In this document: piece after piece, positions 12,901 to 22,167 of the stretch
How positions within the stretch are numbered: the stretch's first letter is position 1
How the letters are laid out: the number at the start of each line of letters is the position of its first letter
From: Asterionellopsis glacialis
Taxonomy: Eukaryota > Bacillariophyta > Plagiogrammaphyceae > Rhaphoneidales > Asterionellopsidaceae
NCBI GenBank assembly: GCA_014885115.2
Contig: WKLE02002012.1
Span: 9,506 to 38,815, forward strand
Length of the DNA stretch: 29,310 bases
Reading direction: 5' to 3'
The notes under the pieces: model-generated
Database searches by the model: none
Told to the model about the DNA's origin: nothing
What the model saw: only the letters and a program-made list of their open reading frames with translations
Translations under genes and position numbers: made by a program

Positions 12901-15900
12901 ATTTCAAGTGCGCTGTTTTGGTCTCTAGTCTCATCGCGCTTTTCTTCAAGAGGTGAAATAACTTCAGGATAAGTTTGCCCTTCAGGGGTCGAGTTCAGTA
13001 GCTTAAAATACTGCGCAGAAATAAATAGCTCCGAATTCGACGGCTGATTGCCTTTACGTAAGGCGATATTGTCGAAATTGCAACGTGAAAAAGGTGCAAG
13101 TTCATCCGAAACAATCAATAGAGAAAGGCTGTCCGAATGCACATAAAGACTTGCCGCATATTGGTCATCATCGACTAATTCAGTCGTAGATTGTGTAGAA
13201 ACATCTTTTGAGTAGTCAGTCCGATTATTGAAAGCAGCACTAGAAATGACAGCAATTTCTTGTATTTCCTCGAAGAGCTTCTGTGAAAAGACCAATTCTA
13301 CATCTCCAAGCAATACGTCGTCCATTTTTTCTTGTACTTGGGTATGAGCTTCACATGCATCATCAGACCCTAAAACCTCAACGGGAAATCCACCAGATCC
13401 GAATTCGTAGCCTTTGTCAATTCCAAATCTTGAATAAAGAATCGCAGGGAGAGAATCCTTTTTAGCGGCACTAGAGCCATTTTTACTACGACTTTCGATG
13501 GATCGCTCCTCCAGCATTGACTCCTCAACTCCGTCAAAAAGGTCGGATAAATCTGCTTCACATTCTTCGCCTTCGCCTTCATGCTTGCCGCGTGTGTTAG
13601 GCCTAATGTGAAGTAGACGCACCCCTGCGCCATTACTCACGTTGAGAAACTCAGTGTAAAATGAAAAATGCGAGTCATAAAAAAGCTCCACCATTGTCAG
13701 ACTGGCCCCGTTGAGAAAATCCATTACGAGGAGCTCCCGATAGTCGCGTTCCACAACAAACCTTTTCCCAAGCAATGGTAGGAATGCTCGTATTGTCGCT
13801 TCCACAGCATGATCAATGGTTGTGTCGATGATGTCCATAGATTCAGCGGAATCTACATCTGAATTTTCTTCGCTATCATCAGATTGGGGAGTAAAACTTG
13901 AATGGTGCATCGCCTGGGTACCACTACAGTCTTCGTCTCTCATTTCATCGTCTGCGACGTCCCGTTGAACTTCAGCATATTCTTCGAACACTTGTGTTCG
14001 GGCTCGTCTCATGAGCTCAATATCAGCAAGAAAGTGCAGACGTGCTGTCTCAACGCAATCTTTGGCTTCCTTTGCAGTGAATCCCAGGACACGAAGTCTA
14101 TCTATGCATAATGACAGTGCAGAATCAAAAGAGTCTTTCACAGGACAATGAAGATCAAAACAGGAAATTATCGAAAGAAAGTCTGTAATAGACTCTTCGA
14201 GGATAACTTCTGCTACCTCTGAAGTGGTGGAAGCGCTGGTCTCGCTTCTGTTGCTAACGAATGACACCTTTATTCTTGCAATTTCGACGTGAGCAGCACG
14301 CAAAATATGAGCAGACAGCGCCTCGATGCGAGCTGGCCTTCGGAGGGACATGTCCTGTGGTTGCTTTCCTCGAACGGGACCCCGGCTATCAGATGAAAAA
14401 GAATTGGATACGTTGGCAACGCATTTCGAAAGAAGTTGAAGACGATCCTCCGAAACAACTAAATGCACAGGCGACACTTCAACGACCGCTTTGTGCTTTG
14501 GGCTGTCACCATCTAAGTCGACCTGGTAGCGACTTGACAGCATCATCTCCATATTAACAGGGCTTTCAAGGATATTAAGTGTTTTTTCCGCGTGCGATTC
14601 AGAACTGCTTCTGTAAATGACTGCGCAGGTAAGGTTATTCAAGGCAATGATCTAATGAAAAAATAATTAGTAAAATTCAGGAAATGAAACCATTACAGAC
14701 GTTTGTTTGTCCATTGTAGACTTACCCAATGATGGCATGCATCTGATTTCTTCTGTGCCAATAATTTGTCAGCATTCAACATTTTTAAATCGGGAGCAAG
14801 GCCATTTTCAACGACAGGATGGTGAACAGTTCCACTTGCAGAAAAAAAAGACGTTTTTGCGTCATCCACGCCAAGTGCGTCATCGCGGAGATCATCTACG
14901 AGATTGCCGCTGTAGAATTTGATTAGCCCAGAAGACAATTTTACATGAGGCGTATCCTTTTGAAGACATGAGGACGTCTGAGAAGATTCGTCTGCGGAAT
15001 GCATAGAATTGCTATACATCAAGCCGCTTTCATGTCTCGAAGGGATGATAGTTTCAAAACCATGTGCCACCAGACGAAGGTTTAGCCTGCTGTCAGGAGA
15101 AACGACTAAGTGCTTGTCTTCTGCTTTGAGCAAGTAGTTACGCAAATGTTCGTTCGGTGATAATGGAGCCAAAGCCTTTGGATAACAAACTGAGGTTGAG
15201 CTGAACTCAAGCAATCGCATAGCGGTTTGCATCTCGATAGTTGTGTAGATTTTGGAAAGCTCACATTCGCAGAATTTAGCTCCTTCCTTAAAAGTTAGGG
15301 CGGCCGATACGGCCATTTCTTTGTCTAGTGCTACATTCGAAGCTACCACCGGCTTAACGTCCACGTCTCTTGGGCTCTCCTGCCCCGAGGATAGCAGGTG
15401 GCAGTCGTTTTCACCGGTAATATTAACACGAGACACTGAAAAGAGGGCAAAACTATCTCCACCACTGCTTCCCCGGAAGGAAGCATTAACACTTGAGATG
15501 ATCAGATGCAGCAAGCTGCTAGGAGTTCCGAAAAGAAGGAAATCTGAAGAGAGCATGATTTCTTTTTCGTCGATTTCTTCGGAATTACCAGAGGTCTCAT
15601 CATTATGAAGCTCCTCGAAGTCATCCGAGAATCCAGATATTTCGGACACATCGTCACTGCTTGGTTGAGATGGGTTCCTTGTAAAATTTCCTTCTTCGAG
15701 TTGTGACGAGTAACGTTTTGGTGTGAAAGCTGTTTCATAAATCATCAAGTCAATGCTTCGGAATTCAAGAGAAAAGGAGTATTCGACTACGTTTCCGATT
15801 TCATGCTGCTGAATATCGGATGATTCAACTTGGCTTGACTTGCTTCGCGATGTTTTTGCAGTTCTGAACGTTTTCGCTGTTTTCATATCCCCACCCCTAT

Positions 15901-18559
15901 CACTATCTTCAAAGAAAGCATCTCGGGGACTCTTTATTGCGGCGTTACTCTTTATTGACAGGGGCGAGAAAAGCGCCTTAGGTTGGACACCTTTGATTAA
16001 AGGGTCCTCAATACCATCCAATTCTTGTTCCACACGTGAAGAGCTTCTGTGATTTGAGGTCGTATCCCTACACTTTTGTTGAAGCTTTGACATCCGGGCT
16101 AGGTTCTTGAAAGGTGACAAAAATGTATTTTCTTTAAAGGTGCCCCCGTCGTCTTCACTTTTGAGAGAATCATTATGCATAGAAACCTTTAAAGGCGATA
16201 TCTTTACTTTTTTGCGAGAGTAGCGCGTTGATGCTAAGGGTAGATTGCGGGCTGCCTTTGCCGTATTTTCCCTGCGAAAGTTGATCAAACTCTTAGGCAT
16301 ATTAGTAAGACCTCGCACTCGAAGAGCCCTTGCAATTGATCTATACAGCAAAACTTGTTCAATCAGCAATTCATCTTCAATTCGTAATAGTTCTTCTCCT
16401 GCAGTCTGATTTGCTGATAAGTAAGATGTCAAACCTCTTTCTGCAAGATGGACTAATATGTACAATTCAACGTATTCTTTGCGCAAATATTTCTGCCTGT
16501 CCCAATCAAATACAAAATCTTTCTGTTGAAACTTCTTTTTTAGCTTCTTTTTTCGACGCAGCTCCCAACAAACAGCTATGTAGGCATATTTCCACCAAGA
16601 CCGGACAACTTGCGATCGTTCCGATCGAATAGCAGGAGATAACAAGGAGAGTCTAACCTTTTTTGTAGCACTCGTAGAAAGAACGCGTGGACTCTGATAT
16701 ACGCTTTCAGACGTAGCTCTCTCGGCAATGGGTCGTTTTATCGGTGTTTCGAAAGATTCATTTGGTATTGGAGGTGTTCTAAAATCAACTGTTGGTAGTC
16801 TCTGTCGTGTTGGTAGGATAAGTGAGTCATCAGCTGCCAGTTGTGCAGGTCGGGAGGGTCGGACGGGTGTTTTGACGATGATGGAATGTTTGAATTCGTT
16901 TCCGTGAGAATCCAGCAGTACCGAACGAATTGTCTTCTTTGGCCGGCCATTTCTCATTTTCATGAATGATGCACAAAAGATGTGAGCCAATTCGTACTGC
17001 CTAGAAGAGCACACAGTTTTAAGGTCGCCAAAGCTGAGATGAAACTTAACATGCCGGGAAGTGCCAGCAGACACTACGGAGGTAGAAGAATCGTGAAATG
17101 CACCCATCTGACTACCTGATATATATGACCCCGAAACAGATGACACACCGGATTGTGAGGTACCTTGTCGGCGGTGTCTTTTACGAGTGGAGTATTGCCC
17201 ATTTGCCAATGTTTGACTTCCAGACCCAGATGTTCCTGCGGCAGAGGCAGTCCCTGATTGGGATGAGTGTACTCGACGATGCGTTTTCCGCTTATTTCTT
17301 CCTGGGCTTGAAAATAATGTATTTTCAGGTGCGCAATAGTCTTCAGGGATGTCAAAAACATTTGCACCTTTAATGTTGTCATTGATTTCATTCGCTGTCA
17401 CAGTTCTGTCTCTTTTTCCTCGTCTTGCTTTTGACGAGTCAGTTGTTTCTGCTGTAGCAGCAGATCCTGATGAAGATAATTGCACCCTCTCATGGGATAG
17501 TACTTTTGATTTTCTTTCCTTATCGGGAAGAGGATAATAAATCGAAAAATCAATATTCAGTTCAGCAGGTCTAAGAAAATAATCGTCGGCTGTCACCGAC
17601 GTGGAAAAACTTAGCTCTTTTGGTATCCGGGTAGTCTTGAAGTCATCTCGTCGAATGAGACAGCCGAGACCATGAACCTTAACTTCCTTGGTAACTTGCT
17701 TTTCTACTACATCCTCTTGCTGGCCGCCAATCGAGGACTCCTCGCTGATAGCATCTTTAGATGTATCTGACCTATTTTTGTCTTCAGTTGGGTCTACAAT
17801 AAGCGAGTGTAGAATCACTCCAACTTCAACCCCGTCCTGCACAAGCACTATCCGTACTTTTCTGATAGAAGCCTTTAAACCAGCAAATATTCTCCACAAG
17901 ATTGAGGAAGTTGTCGATTTCAAGTAGCTTTCTAGCCGACCCTTTTGTTTCGTGTCTAACATTTTATCACTAATCACAGACTCGTCGGTCAAATCTTTCC
18001 TGTCCTGTTGCCCCAGTAACTCAGATAAAGACAACCCTTGCAGTTGTCGTCGTTCTGCTTCTCTCAAAAGCTGCTGTTTTTCATCTCTTGCGCTCTTGTC
18101 CACAAAATCGTCAGCAATGCTTTCGCCGTTTTCTTCCTCTGACTTTGCGCTATCTGGACTGTTCTGTACGAACGAGGTAGAAGATCCATCTTGATTCAAT
18201 GGCGTCATGACGCTGCTTCGTTGGTCATACGCTGATTCGAATCCAAGAACAATTTTGACATCAGATACTTCAAGGTGAACATCGCCTGCTCCCCACACGA
18301 GACGTTTCCAGGGGATTCGTAGCTGAAAATCTCCGATGCTGGACCGCAATAATTTGATGTGAAGTGGAGGTTTATCCTCGAAGGATGCAGGGGATAGATT
18401 CCGAAGAAGTGGGTTTATAGCGTTATTTTTCAGAGATACATCTTTTAGAGACAAGTCTCCCGACCAAATTCCCAGTTGCAATTGTGCTGGATCGAACTCT
18501 AAGTATGTGGAAAGAAGATCCGTCAAATACTTTGAAGGATTTAGCAACGAAGAAGACAT
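1..18559 (-). CDS. VPS13: Giant VPS13-family bridge-like lipid-transfer protein, seven exons in window, 3' end beyond left edge
   Basis: VPS13 proteins are rod-shaped bridges that carry lipids between organelles at membrane contact sites. Seven exons join in frame: 14726-18559, 8603-14651, 8289-8513, 7547-8213, 2026-7460, 1134-1940 and 1-978. They give 17995 coding bases, at least 5998 residues, with no stop before the window edge. Yeast and human VPS13 proteins run about 3100-4400 residues, so this one is unusually long. Domains seen: chorein_N at residues 1-110 (FDPAQLQLGIWSGDLSLKDV); a conserved WWKYA segment near 655; a long bridge region; a six-repeat VAB domain at about 2850-4070 with a nested PDZ-like domain at 3802-3874; C2-like domains at 4297-4415 and 4898-5052; the VPS13 C-terminal module at about 5404-5672; and a likely PH-like segment after 5693. 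The ATG at 18559 starts directly with the chorein motif. Family assignment is secure; the exact paralogue is not. Confidence 0.93.
979..1133 (-). other. VPS13 intron 6 (155 bp)
   Basis: Minus-strand donor AATG|GTACGT and acceptor ACTTGTAG|TTCTCG. Phase 1 splicing gives GTT CTC GAT CCA, opening a frame that stays open to the left edge. It is longer than the other introns of the gene. Confidence 0.82.
1134..1940 (-). other. VPS13 exon 6: C-terminal VPS13/ATG2-like module
   Basis: Residues about 5404-5672 contain FVGNPTMVLNSFATGVRDF, APSKAFMQNPKEVRSLGVG, VAKGTLSLVSHSASGL, GVTGIIVSPYNGLKK and AVGTVGIVVRPLVGILDAF. The glycine-rich amphipathic helices and repeated KG motifs are the hallmark of the VPS13 C-terminus. 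In the family this region anchors the protein on acceptor membranes or lipid droplets. Confidence 0.9.
1941..2025 (-). other. VPS13 intron 5 (85 bp)
   Basis: Minus-strand donor ACCG|GTGGGT and acceptor TTTTTTCCAG|AAAAAG. Phase 1 splicing makes GAA AAA GTT. The acceptor has a strong pyrimidine tract. The exon frames overlap across the intron, which could mislead gene prediction. Confidence 0.85.
3080..3544 (-). other. C2-like domain 2 of VPS13 (residues about 4898-5052)
   Basis: Recognisable pieces are GGILTIRPLTALNLPDTFSG, LSVRVRYGSL, VSPKWANED, GSLRLSIIG, SKIEIGVLVIP and TRWFPLMSP. The order and the terminal WFPLM fit a C2 domain expanded by a roughly 40-residue charged loop. Calcium ligands are not apparent. 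It is separated from C2 domain 1 by a long, mostly disordered stretch. Confidence 0.62.
4991..5347 (-). other. C2-like domain 1 of VPS13 (residues about 4297-4415)
   Basis: The order of motifs is NQVIVQVLEANGLKSSDFSG, CTPYCEIRLKG, LSPKWSGQVFVFDV, HDREIGQTSV and ELEGWYPLMG. This matches a C2 beta sandwich ending in the usual W-[FY]-P-L. Several aspartates expected in the calcium-binding loops are missing: the D-P-Y motif reads CTPY and loop 3 reads NFRLFGHD. Membrane or protein binding without calcium is therefore more likely. It lies just after the VAB domain. Confidence 0.78.
6614..6832 (-). other. PDZ-like domain nested in VAB domain (residues about 3802-3874)
   Basis: The segment starts with GELGVWFETDWGGDKRVIVK and continues to VHVGDELLYIDGQNVSQMSF and AGAMKFLKE. 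The order of an LGVWFE loop, a strand, GDELLYIDGQNV and a following helix is the classic PDZ layout, in which the GLGF-like loop receives a partner's C-terminus. Here that loop reads LGVWFE, a divergent form. A basic linker and a charged helix follow before VAB repeat 6. The fold call is good; peptide binding is inference. Confidence 0.72.
7461..7546 (-). other. VPS13 intron 4 (86 bp) with an AAAG acceptor
   Basis: Minus-strand donor GTCGG|GTAAGT and acceptor GTAAAG|AATGCAC. Phase 2 splicing gives GGA ATG CAC. The acceptor has A rather than the usual C or T before AG. It is the frame-consistent choice among the nearby AGs I checked, so this is the least certain junction of the gene. Confidence 0.7.
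8214..8288 (-). other. VPS13 intron 3 (75 bp)
   Basis: Minus-strand donor ACTG|GTATGT and acceptor TACCTAG|ACTC. Phase 1 splicing yields GAC TCA ATA in the frame of the next exon. The preceding exon (8289-8513) is only 225 bp. Confidence 0.85.
8514..8602 (-). other. VPS13 intron 2 (89 bp)
   Basis: Minus-strand donor CACG|GTAAGA and acceptor TTTATAG|GAAAC. Phase 1 splicing rebuilds a GGA glycine codon, and both flanking frames match. Confidence 0.85.
8603..14651 (-). other. VPS13 exon 2: main bridge region and first half of VAB domain
   Basis: This 6049-base exon encodes residues about 1279-3294. Most of it is the beta-strand-rich bridge (RBG repeats) interrupted by acidic, serine-rich loops. 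Near its end comes a VPS13-like stretch with SWEPLFEPYKCLIL and LQLNVTGALLVTL, followed by three VAB repeats around bases 9940, 9480 and 8825. Confidence 0.85.
12364..12476 (-). repeat. Short 57-bp-period direct repeat in VPS13 exon 2
   Basis: The plus-strand string gacctcgctg, then a or g, then acgaag occurs at 12364 and again at 12421, exactly 57 bp apart. The next bases match only partly. In the protein this gives two copies of FVSARS about 19 residues apart, in a serine-rich acidic loop of the bridge. Confidence 0.6.
14652..14725 (-). other. VPS13 intron 1 (74 bp)
   Basis: On the minus strand the donor is TGG|GTAAGT and the acceptor is CATTAG|ATC. Splicing is phase 0, joining a tryptophan codon to ATC ATT GCC. 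Both flanking reading frames stop just inside this intron, so splicing is required. Confidence 0.88.
16460..16610 (-). other. Conserved WWKYA / W-x-R segment of VPS13 N-terminal region
   Basis: From residue about 654 the protein reads SWWKYAYIAVCWELRRKKK, then a charged helix and RKEYVELYILVHLAERG. Most VPS13 proteins have a similar tryptophan-rich helix inserted early in the bridge. It sits downstream of the disordered serine-rich insertion, showing that the bridge resumes after it. Confidence 0.7.
17108..17287 (-). repeat. Serine-rich imperfect protein repeat in VPS13 exon 1
   Basis: Residues about 425-449 and 460-484 are two copies of a basic HRR patch followed by SQSG, a serine/glycine/alanine-rich spacer and SGSQ. 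The period is about 35 residues. They lie in a low-complexity, probably disordered insertion (residues about 360-500) after the N-terminal bridge. It looks like an internal tandem duplication that has diverged. Confidence 0.6.
18230..18559 (-). other. Chorein_N domain of VPS13 (residues 1-110)
   Basis: The first residues read MSSSLLNPSKYLTDLLSTYL, followed by a segment with QLQLGIWSGDLSLKDVSLKN and then the IPWKRLVWG stretch. This is the amphipathic helix plus beta-groove entry typical of VPS13 and ATG2. In the family this end contacts the donor membrane, usually the endoplasmic reticulum, and takes up lipid. Placement at the very N-terminus supports both the start codon and the family call. 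Confidence 0.92.
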
Positions 18560-19700
18560 GGTTTAATTTGTCCAAAGTCTTTGCACTCTTGAACATTGGG
18601 TGCTTCTTCTCCCGAACTAGTTTTACGATTCTTCGGGGGTTACAACAACAATCAATCAAGATTCTGTCAGTCTGCCAAAGTTCGGGGTTGCGTTTATAGG
18701 CTGGCTGCTGCACAGCGCCGGTTCTGATGGTTCCCGCTAATTTCAAAAGTAATAGTTTTGAACCACCAAATTTAGTAGAGACTGGTACAAAAAATAAGTA
18801 CATTTGACAAACTACAAAAAGCTTACGGATCACAATTTTTGGTACAAATCTACGAAGTTTTTCTAGTTTTTTTGTATCCCCAGTAGTCCTCCCCTTTATT
18901 TCTTTTATTCCAGCGCGATAGTGAAATTAAATCCCGTACGACACATGAAAGTAACATACTATTGAAAATAGGAGGGAAAGTTCAAGTGTCCTAAATAAAT
19001 ATTCAATGTTTGCTTTGGAAAAGGTATGCTATCATTGTTCAAAATTCCAACGGACTACTATGATGTCCTGTTCTGGTGAATTCCCCTCCATAAGTAGTGC
19101 TTGGAGTATCGAATATTGACAAGAGTTTTGACCGTAAGTTTTTTTACGAGTATATCATGCATATCTAACAAGTAGGTGAAATGGTCAATCGAGCACCTGA
19201 TACACATAGCCCAAATAATTTAAAAAAAAGGGAAACGAGGGGTAATCTGTGGCACAATCTGAAAAAAAAAGGGCAGGTAGAAAAATTGTGTGGATTGTAA
19301 GGGGGTATGTGTTTTGAACCGCTGATTGCAAAATATAGCAAAATACACCCCATTCGTTTGGTATTCTGGAGGGTGGTGTGACATCATTTGTTTGATGTGC
19401 TTGATTCAATAAACTTTTAGAATACCTTTTCACAAAGGTATTACAAATTTTTTTGGTGAGAAAAGGGCGTGTGAAAGTGGAGTTATAAGGAAAATTCGTA
19501 GTTGAAAATTAGTGGTTCAAAACACTTTCTCACTGATACCATGGGGGGATCCACTTTGGGGCGGCAACCTGGTACTAATCAACGTACTACAAAATTATCC
19601 AAGCTCCTGAAGACATCCTCATTGTTCTCGCAAATCTTACACCACAAAATTATTGTAGAAAGTGGCAGTACTGAAATAATTGGCTCCCAATATTGATATA

Positions 19701-19851
19701 TGTTGAGATTCGGAAGAGAGAACTTGGAAGAAGAAGCTCTCTCGAGCATCTTTTATATTTTTAACAAATTTCTTCACCGTTGGCGAGTAGCTAGTACAGT
19801 AGTAAACAACAACCAATCCATAACCTCATCTACCGTCTTGAGTTTTTTACA
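19701..19851 (+). mobile_element. Weak candidate solo LTR (Copia-like)
   Basis: The stretch begins TGTTGAGATTCGGAAG and ends TTTTTTACA, so it has the TG...CA ends and the TGTTGAGA-type start common in Copia LTRs. No matching target-site duplication flanks it (ATATA to the left, TTAAT to the right), no internal element is present, and no second copy is in the window. It is only a suggestion. Confidence 0.15.
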
Positions 19852-20100
19852 TTAATTAGTTTCATTTCTAGAATAAGTACCACCACTGTAGTTCTCCTTG
19901 CCGTAACTGAATTCCCCTTTGTACAGAAAATAAGTTCCCCATGCCGGACAGACTAAGTCTGGCCGATCAACCAGAGGGAAATACTTCTGGATTTCATTGA
20001 CATACATGGAAAAAGACATACAACATGGTACGTAGTTTGCTTTGGTGCGTAGGGTCTCTGAAAATGGAATAGAACCCAACTTGTGTGAAGATCTATTCAA
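19852..20100 (-). other. Unassigned 82-codon open frame, possible exon or gene remnant
   Basis: The open frame encodes an unusually protein-like string, including YFPLVDRPDLVCPAWGTYFL. It starts with TTG, not ATG, and its first ATG lies well inside. An upstream in-frame stop is followed by TCAG, which could be a splice acceptor. I do not recognise the sequence. It could be an exon of an unmodelled gene, a gene fragment, or chance. Confidence 0.15.
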
Positions 20101-20336
20101 GGAAATAAAAGTCTGACTTCAAAAGGCACCGGGGGTTCTCTGCTACAAGAAAGATGAAAATGAAACACAAGATGAAAACATGGGATGATGCACAACTATT
20201 GTGTAGCAATAAAATACATTTCTTTTACATTATCACAGCTTTAGTAAACAATTTAATATACAGGAGGAAGATTGTCGTGTAGGTTGGGTGGGGCTTGGGA
20301 TTAGGAATCGAATCGAAACTTGGACTCTTCTAGTAA

Positions 20337-20346
20337 GCTAGCTAGC
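20337..20346. repeat. Perfect 10-bp palindrome GCTAGCTAGC
   Basis: The ten bases equal their own reverse complement. It lies in the region between the two divergent genes. It could be a protein-binding site or chance; no second copy was seen nearby. Confidence 0.4.
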
Positions 20347-21056
20347 ATCGCCTTCTTCAGAAACTGTCGACTCGACGAGAACCAAGATTTGCCATGTGCA
20401 AGAGTACTGTATATTCTGGAAGACTTGAGGGAGAGGCCAATGATCATTTAACGCTCATTCTTCTTTTTCTTCTTGTGTGTATGCCATCTTATCATTCTCC
20501 AACGTTCCTCTTTACATCATCCTGGAATTCATCATTCAAGCTCAAGGGTGTTGTGTACCAAACAAACAAAAAAACGTCCTCCAAATACGGAAACACATAG
20601 ACACGGGAAACACTATTTGTCGTCGTCATGAGATACCGTAGAACTTATCTTGTGTGTGCGCGCACAGAGTCATGATTAGTGGTATAGGACCATAGTAGAT
20701 CAAAAAAATCTTCAAAAGAATCTCGAAAGCAAGGGACGGGAGGAACGGAAGGGTAGAAAACAAGCACCAACAGAGTAGCACCATCAAAACCTGCGAGTAG
20801 AAGGAGCGCCAACCAGTCCAAATCACTTAAAATCCATCATCTCAACCCCTCAAACTAAGAAAATGAACCAAAGAATCCAACGGGAAGGAACACCAACATT
20901 CGTAGGTATAGACAGGCATGAACAGGAGGACCAGAACATAGGATGAAATCGTTGTACTTCCAGTAATCCAAGAAATAGGACGAATCATTCAAGGAAACAC
21001 GATCGAATTGAACAGAGCCACCACGTAGAAAGAGTAAACACTCGAACTGGACTCGA

Positions 21057-21071
21057 AAGAGAGAGAGAGAG
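21057..21071. repeat. (GA)n microsatellite
   Basis: A run of GA dinucleotides of about 15 bp. A (CTT)n run at 21138-21153 and a poly-T tract at 21211-21223 lie close by, roughly 1 kb upstream of the phosphatase start. Such purine/pyrimidine tracts are common in eukaryotic upstream regions. Confidence 0.7.
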
Positions 21072-21113
21072 ATCAGCAATCATCATCGAAGATAGATCTT
21101 CCTTGTAGACTTT

Positions 21114-21123
21114 GCATGCATGC
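21114..21123. repeat. Perfect 10-bp palindrome GCATGCATGC
   Basis: The sequence equals its own reverse complement and contains overlapping GCATGC and TGCATGCA motifs. It sits between the GA and CTT tracts upstream of the phosphatase gene. It could be a transcription-factor site, but no partner copy supports this. Confidence 0.4.
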
Positions 21124-22167
21124 GGGAGTAGTGAGCTCTTCTTCTTCTTCTTCATGATCGTCACCATAGTAGATCTTGTTTGCCGGCTGGGATTCACTTT
21201 TCTTCAAGCATCTTTTTTTTTTTTCAATCATATTTTTCTTCTGTGTGATCTGTAAAAGAACGTCAAGCAAGCAGCACTTTCCCCCAACATCATCATATCA
21301 TCACAAACATCAATCAAGGCAACAACCCCATAAAATACGATTTATACGACAACGAAACAACTCATCAGCAGATCTTAAATGTATCATCGTATCATCAAAA
21401 TCTTGAAAAGGAAACCATGGTATCGCACGACCCAATCAGCGAATAAATAATGGGGCATTGATGATTCTCACTCCAAAGAACAAATACAAATTATGTAGTT
21501 TATTCGTATGTACACACAGTAGCTTCCTACGAGAACGATGTATTCCTTGACACCATCTGACATCTTTCTAATGCGTGATTTTCAGTGTTCTTGTTTGATT
21601 ATGGTGTTGACATCCAGGTTGAACCAGAACACTTCTGACGCACCCTGAATTCTTCCCGTGTAAAATGCTACATGGAAGTTACGTATCTGTAGAAGTCTAC
21701 GGTTGATTTCCATATTAATTTTGCACACTCAAGAAAGAGAATTCTTCCATCGATCTTTGGTTGTGTGTTCGGCCAGAAGCCAGAAGAGTGCGTGCGTACT
21801 GATGACGGACAGAAGGATAAAAGAATGACCGAACACTCCCGGAAAGGTTCACTTTGAAGCGTTCCACATCCAAGCACGTCTGAAAACGCAAAATGACAAA
21901 TGGATCTCCACGGGACTAAACCAAGCTACTGATAAACGTGCATGAAGAAGCAAGACAAGTCAAGATTGAGACCCTCGTAGTTCATAGCGTTGACGTTATT
22001 GATACCCGTATCACTACACCCCATAGGTTTTAGAGCACTTTAGCACACAAGAGCAACTCGCCAACAGCTACCTACAACCAAGAGAATAACCACAACAACA
22101 GCACTGATACACAAGCAAAGCAAATTCTTTTAGATTCATTAGTCAATAGATCTTTGTTAGAGTCAAA

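Larger units (their letters stand above)
18560..22167. other. 3.6-kb intergenic region between divergent genes; no convincing gene
   Basis: This AT-rich stretch separates the VPS13 start from the phosphatase start and must hold both promoters and 5' untranslated regions. Reading frames are short, and several begin with TTG rather than ATG. I saw no tRNA B-box, snRNA or rRNA signature. Visible structure is limited to simple repeats (21057-21071, 21138-21153, 21211-21223), short palindromes (20337-20346 and 21114-21123) and a weak LTR-like stretch at 19701-19851. Confidence 0.6.

Noticed and set aside
18423..18833. 136-codon minus-strand frame covering the VPS13 start
   Set aside because: It overlaps the chorein-encoding exon in another frame and has no family features; the VPS13 frame is clearly the coding one.
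20280..20330. Possible tRNA because of a GAATCGAATCG string
   Set aside because: It does not match a B-box in context and no A-box or acceptor-stem pairing is present.
20394..20600. 68-codon plus-strand frame with a hydrophobic stretch
   Set aside because: The hydrophobic run comes from a TTCTT-rich tract; there is no other sign of coding.
21057..21223. Possible CRISPR or satellite array from clustered simple repeats
   Set aside because: These are three different short tracts (GA, CTT, T) without a repeated unit or spacers.
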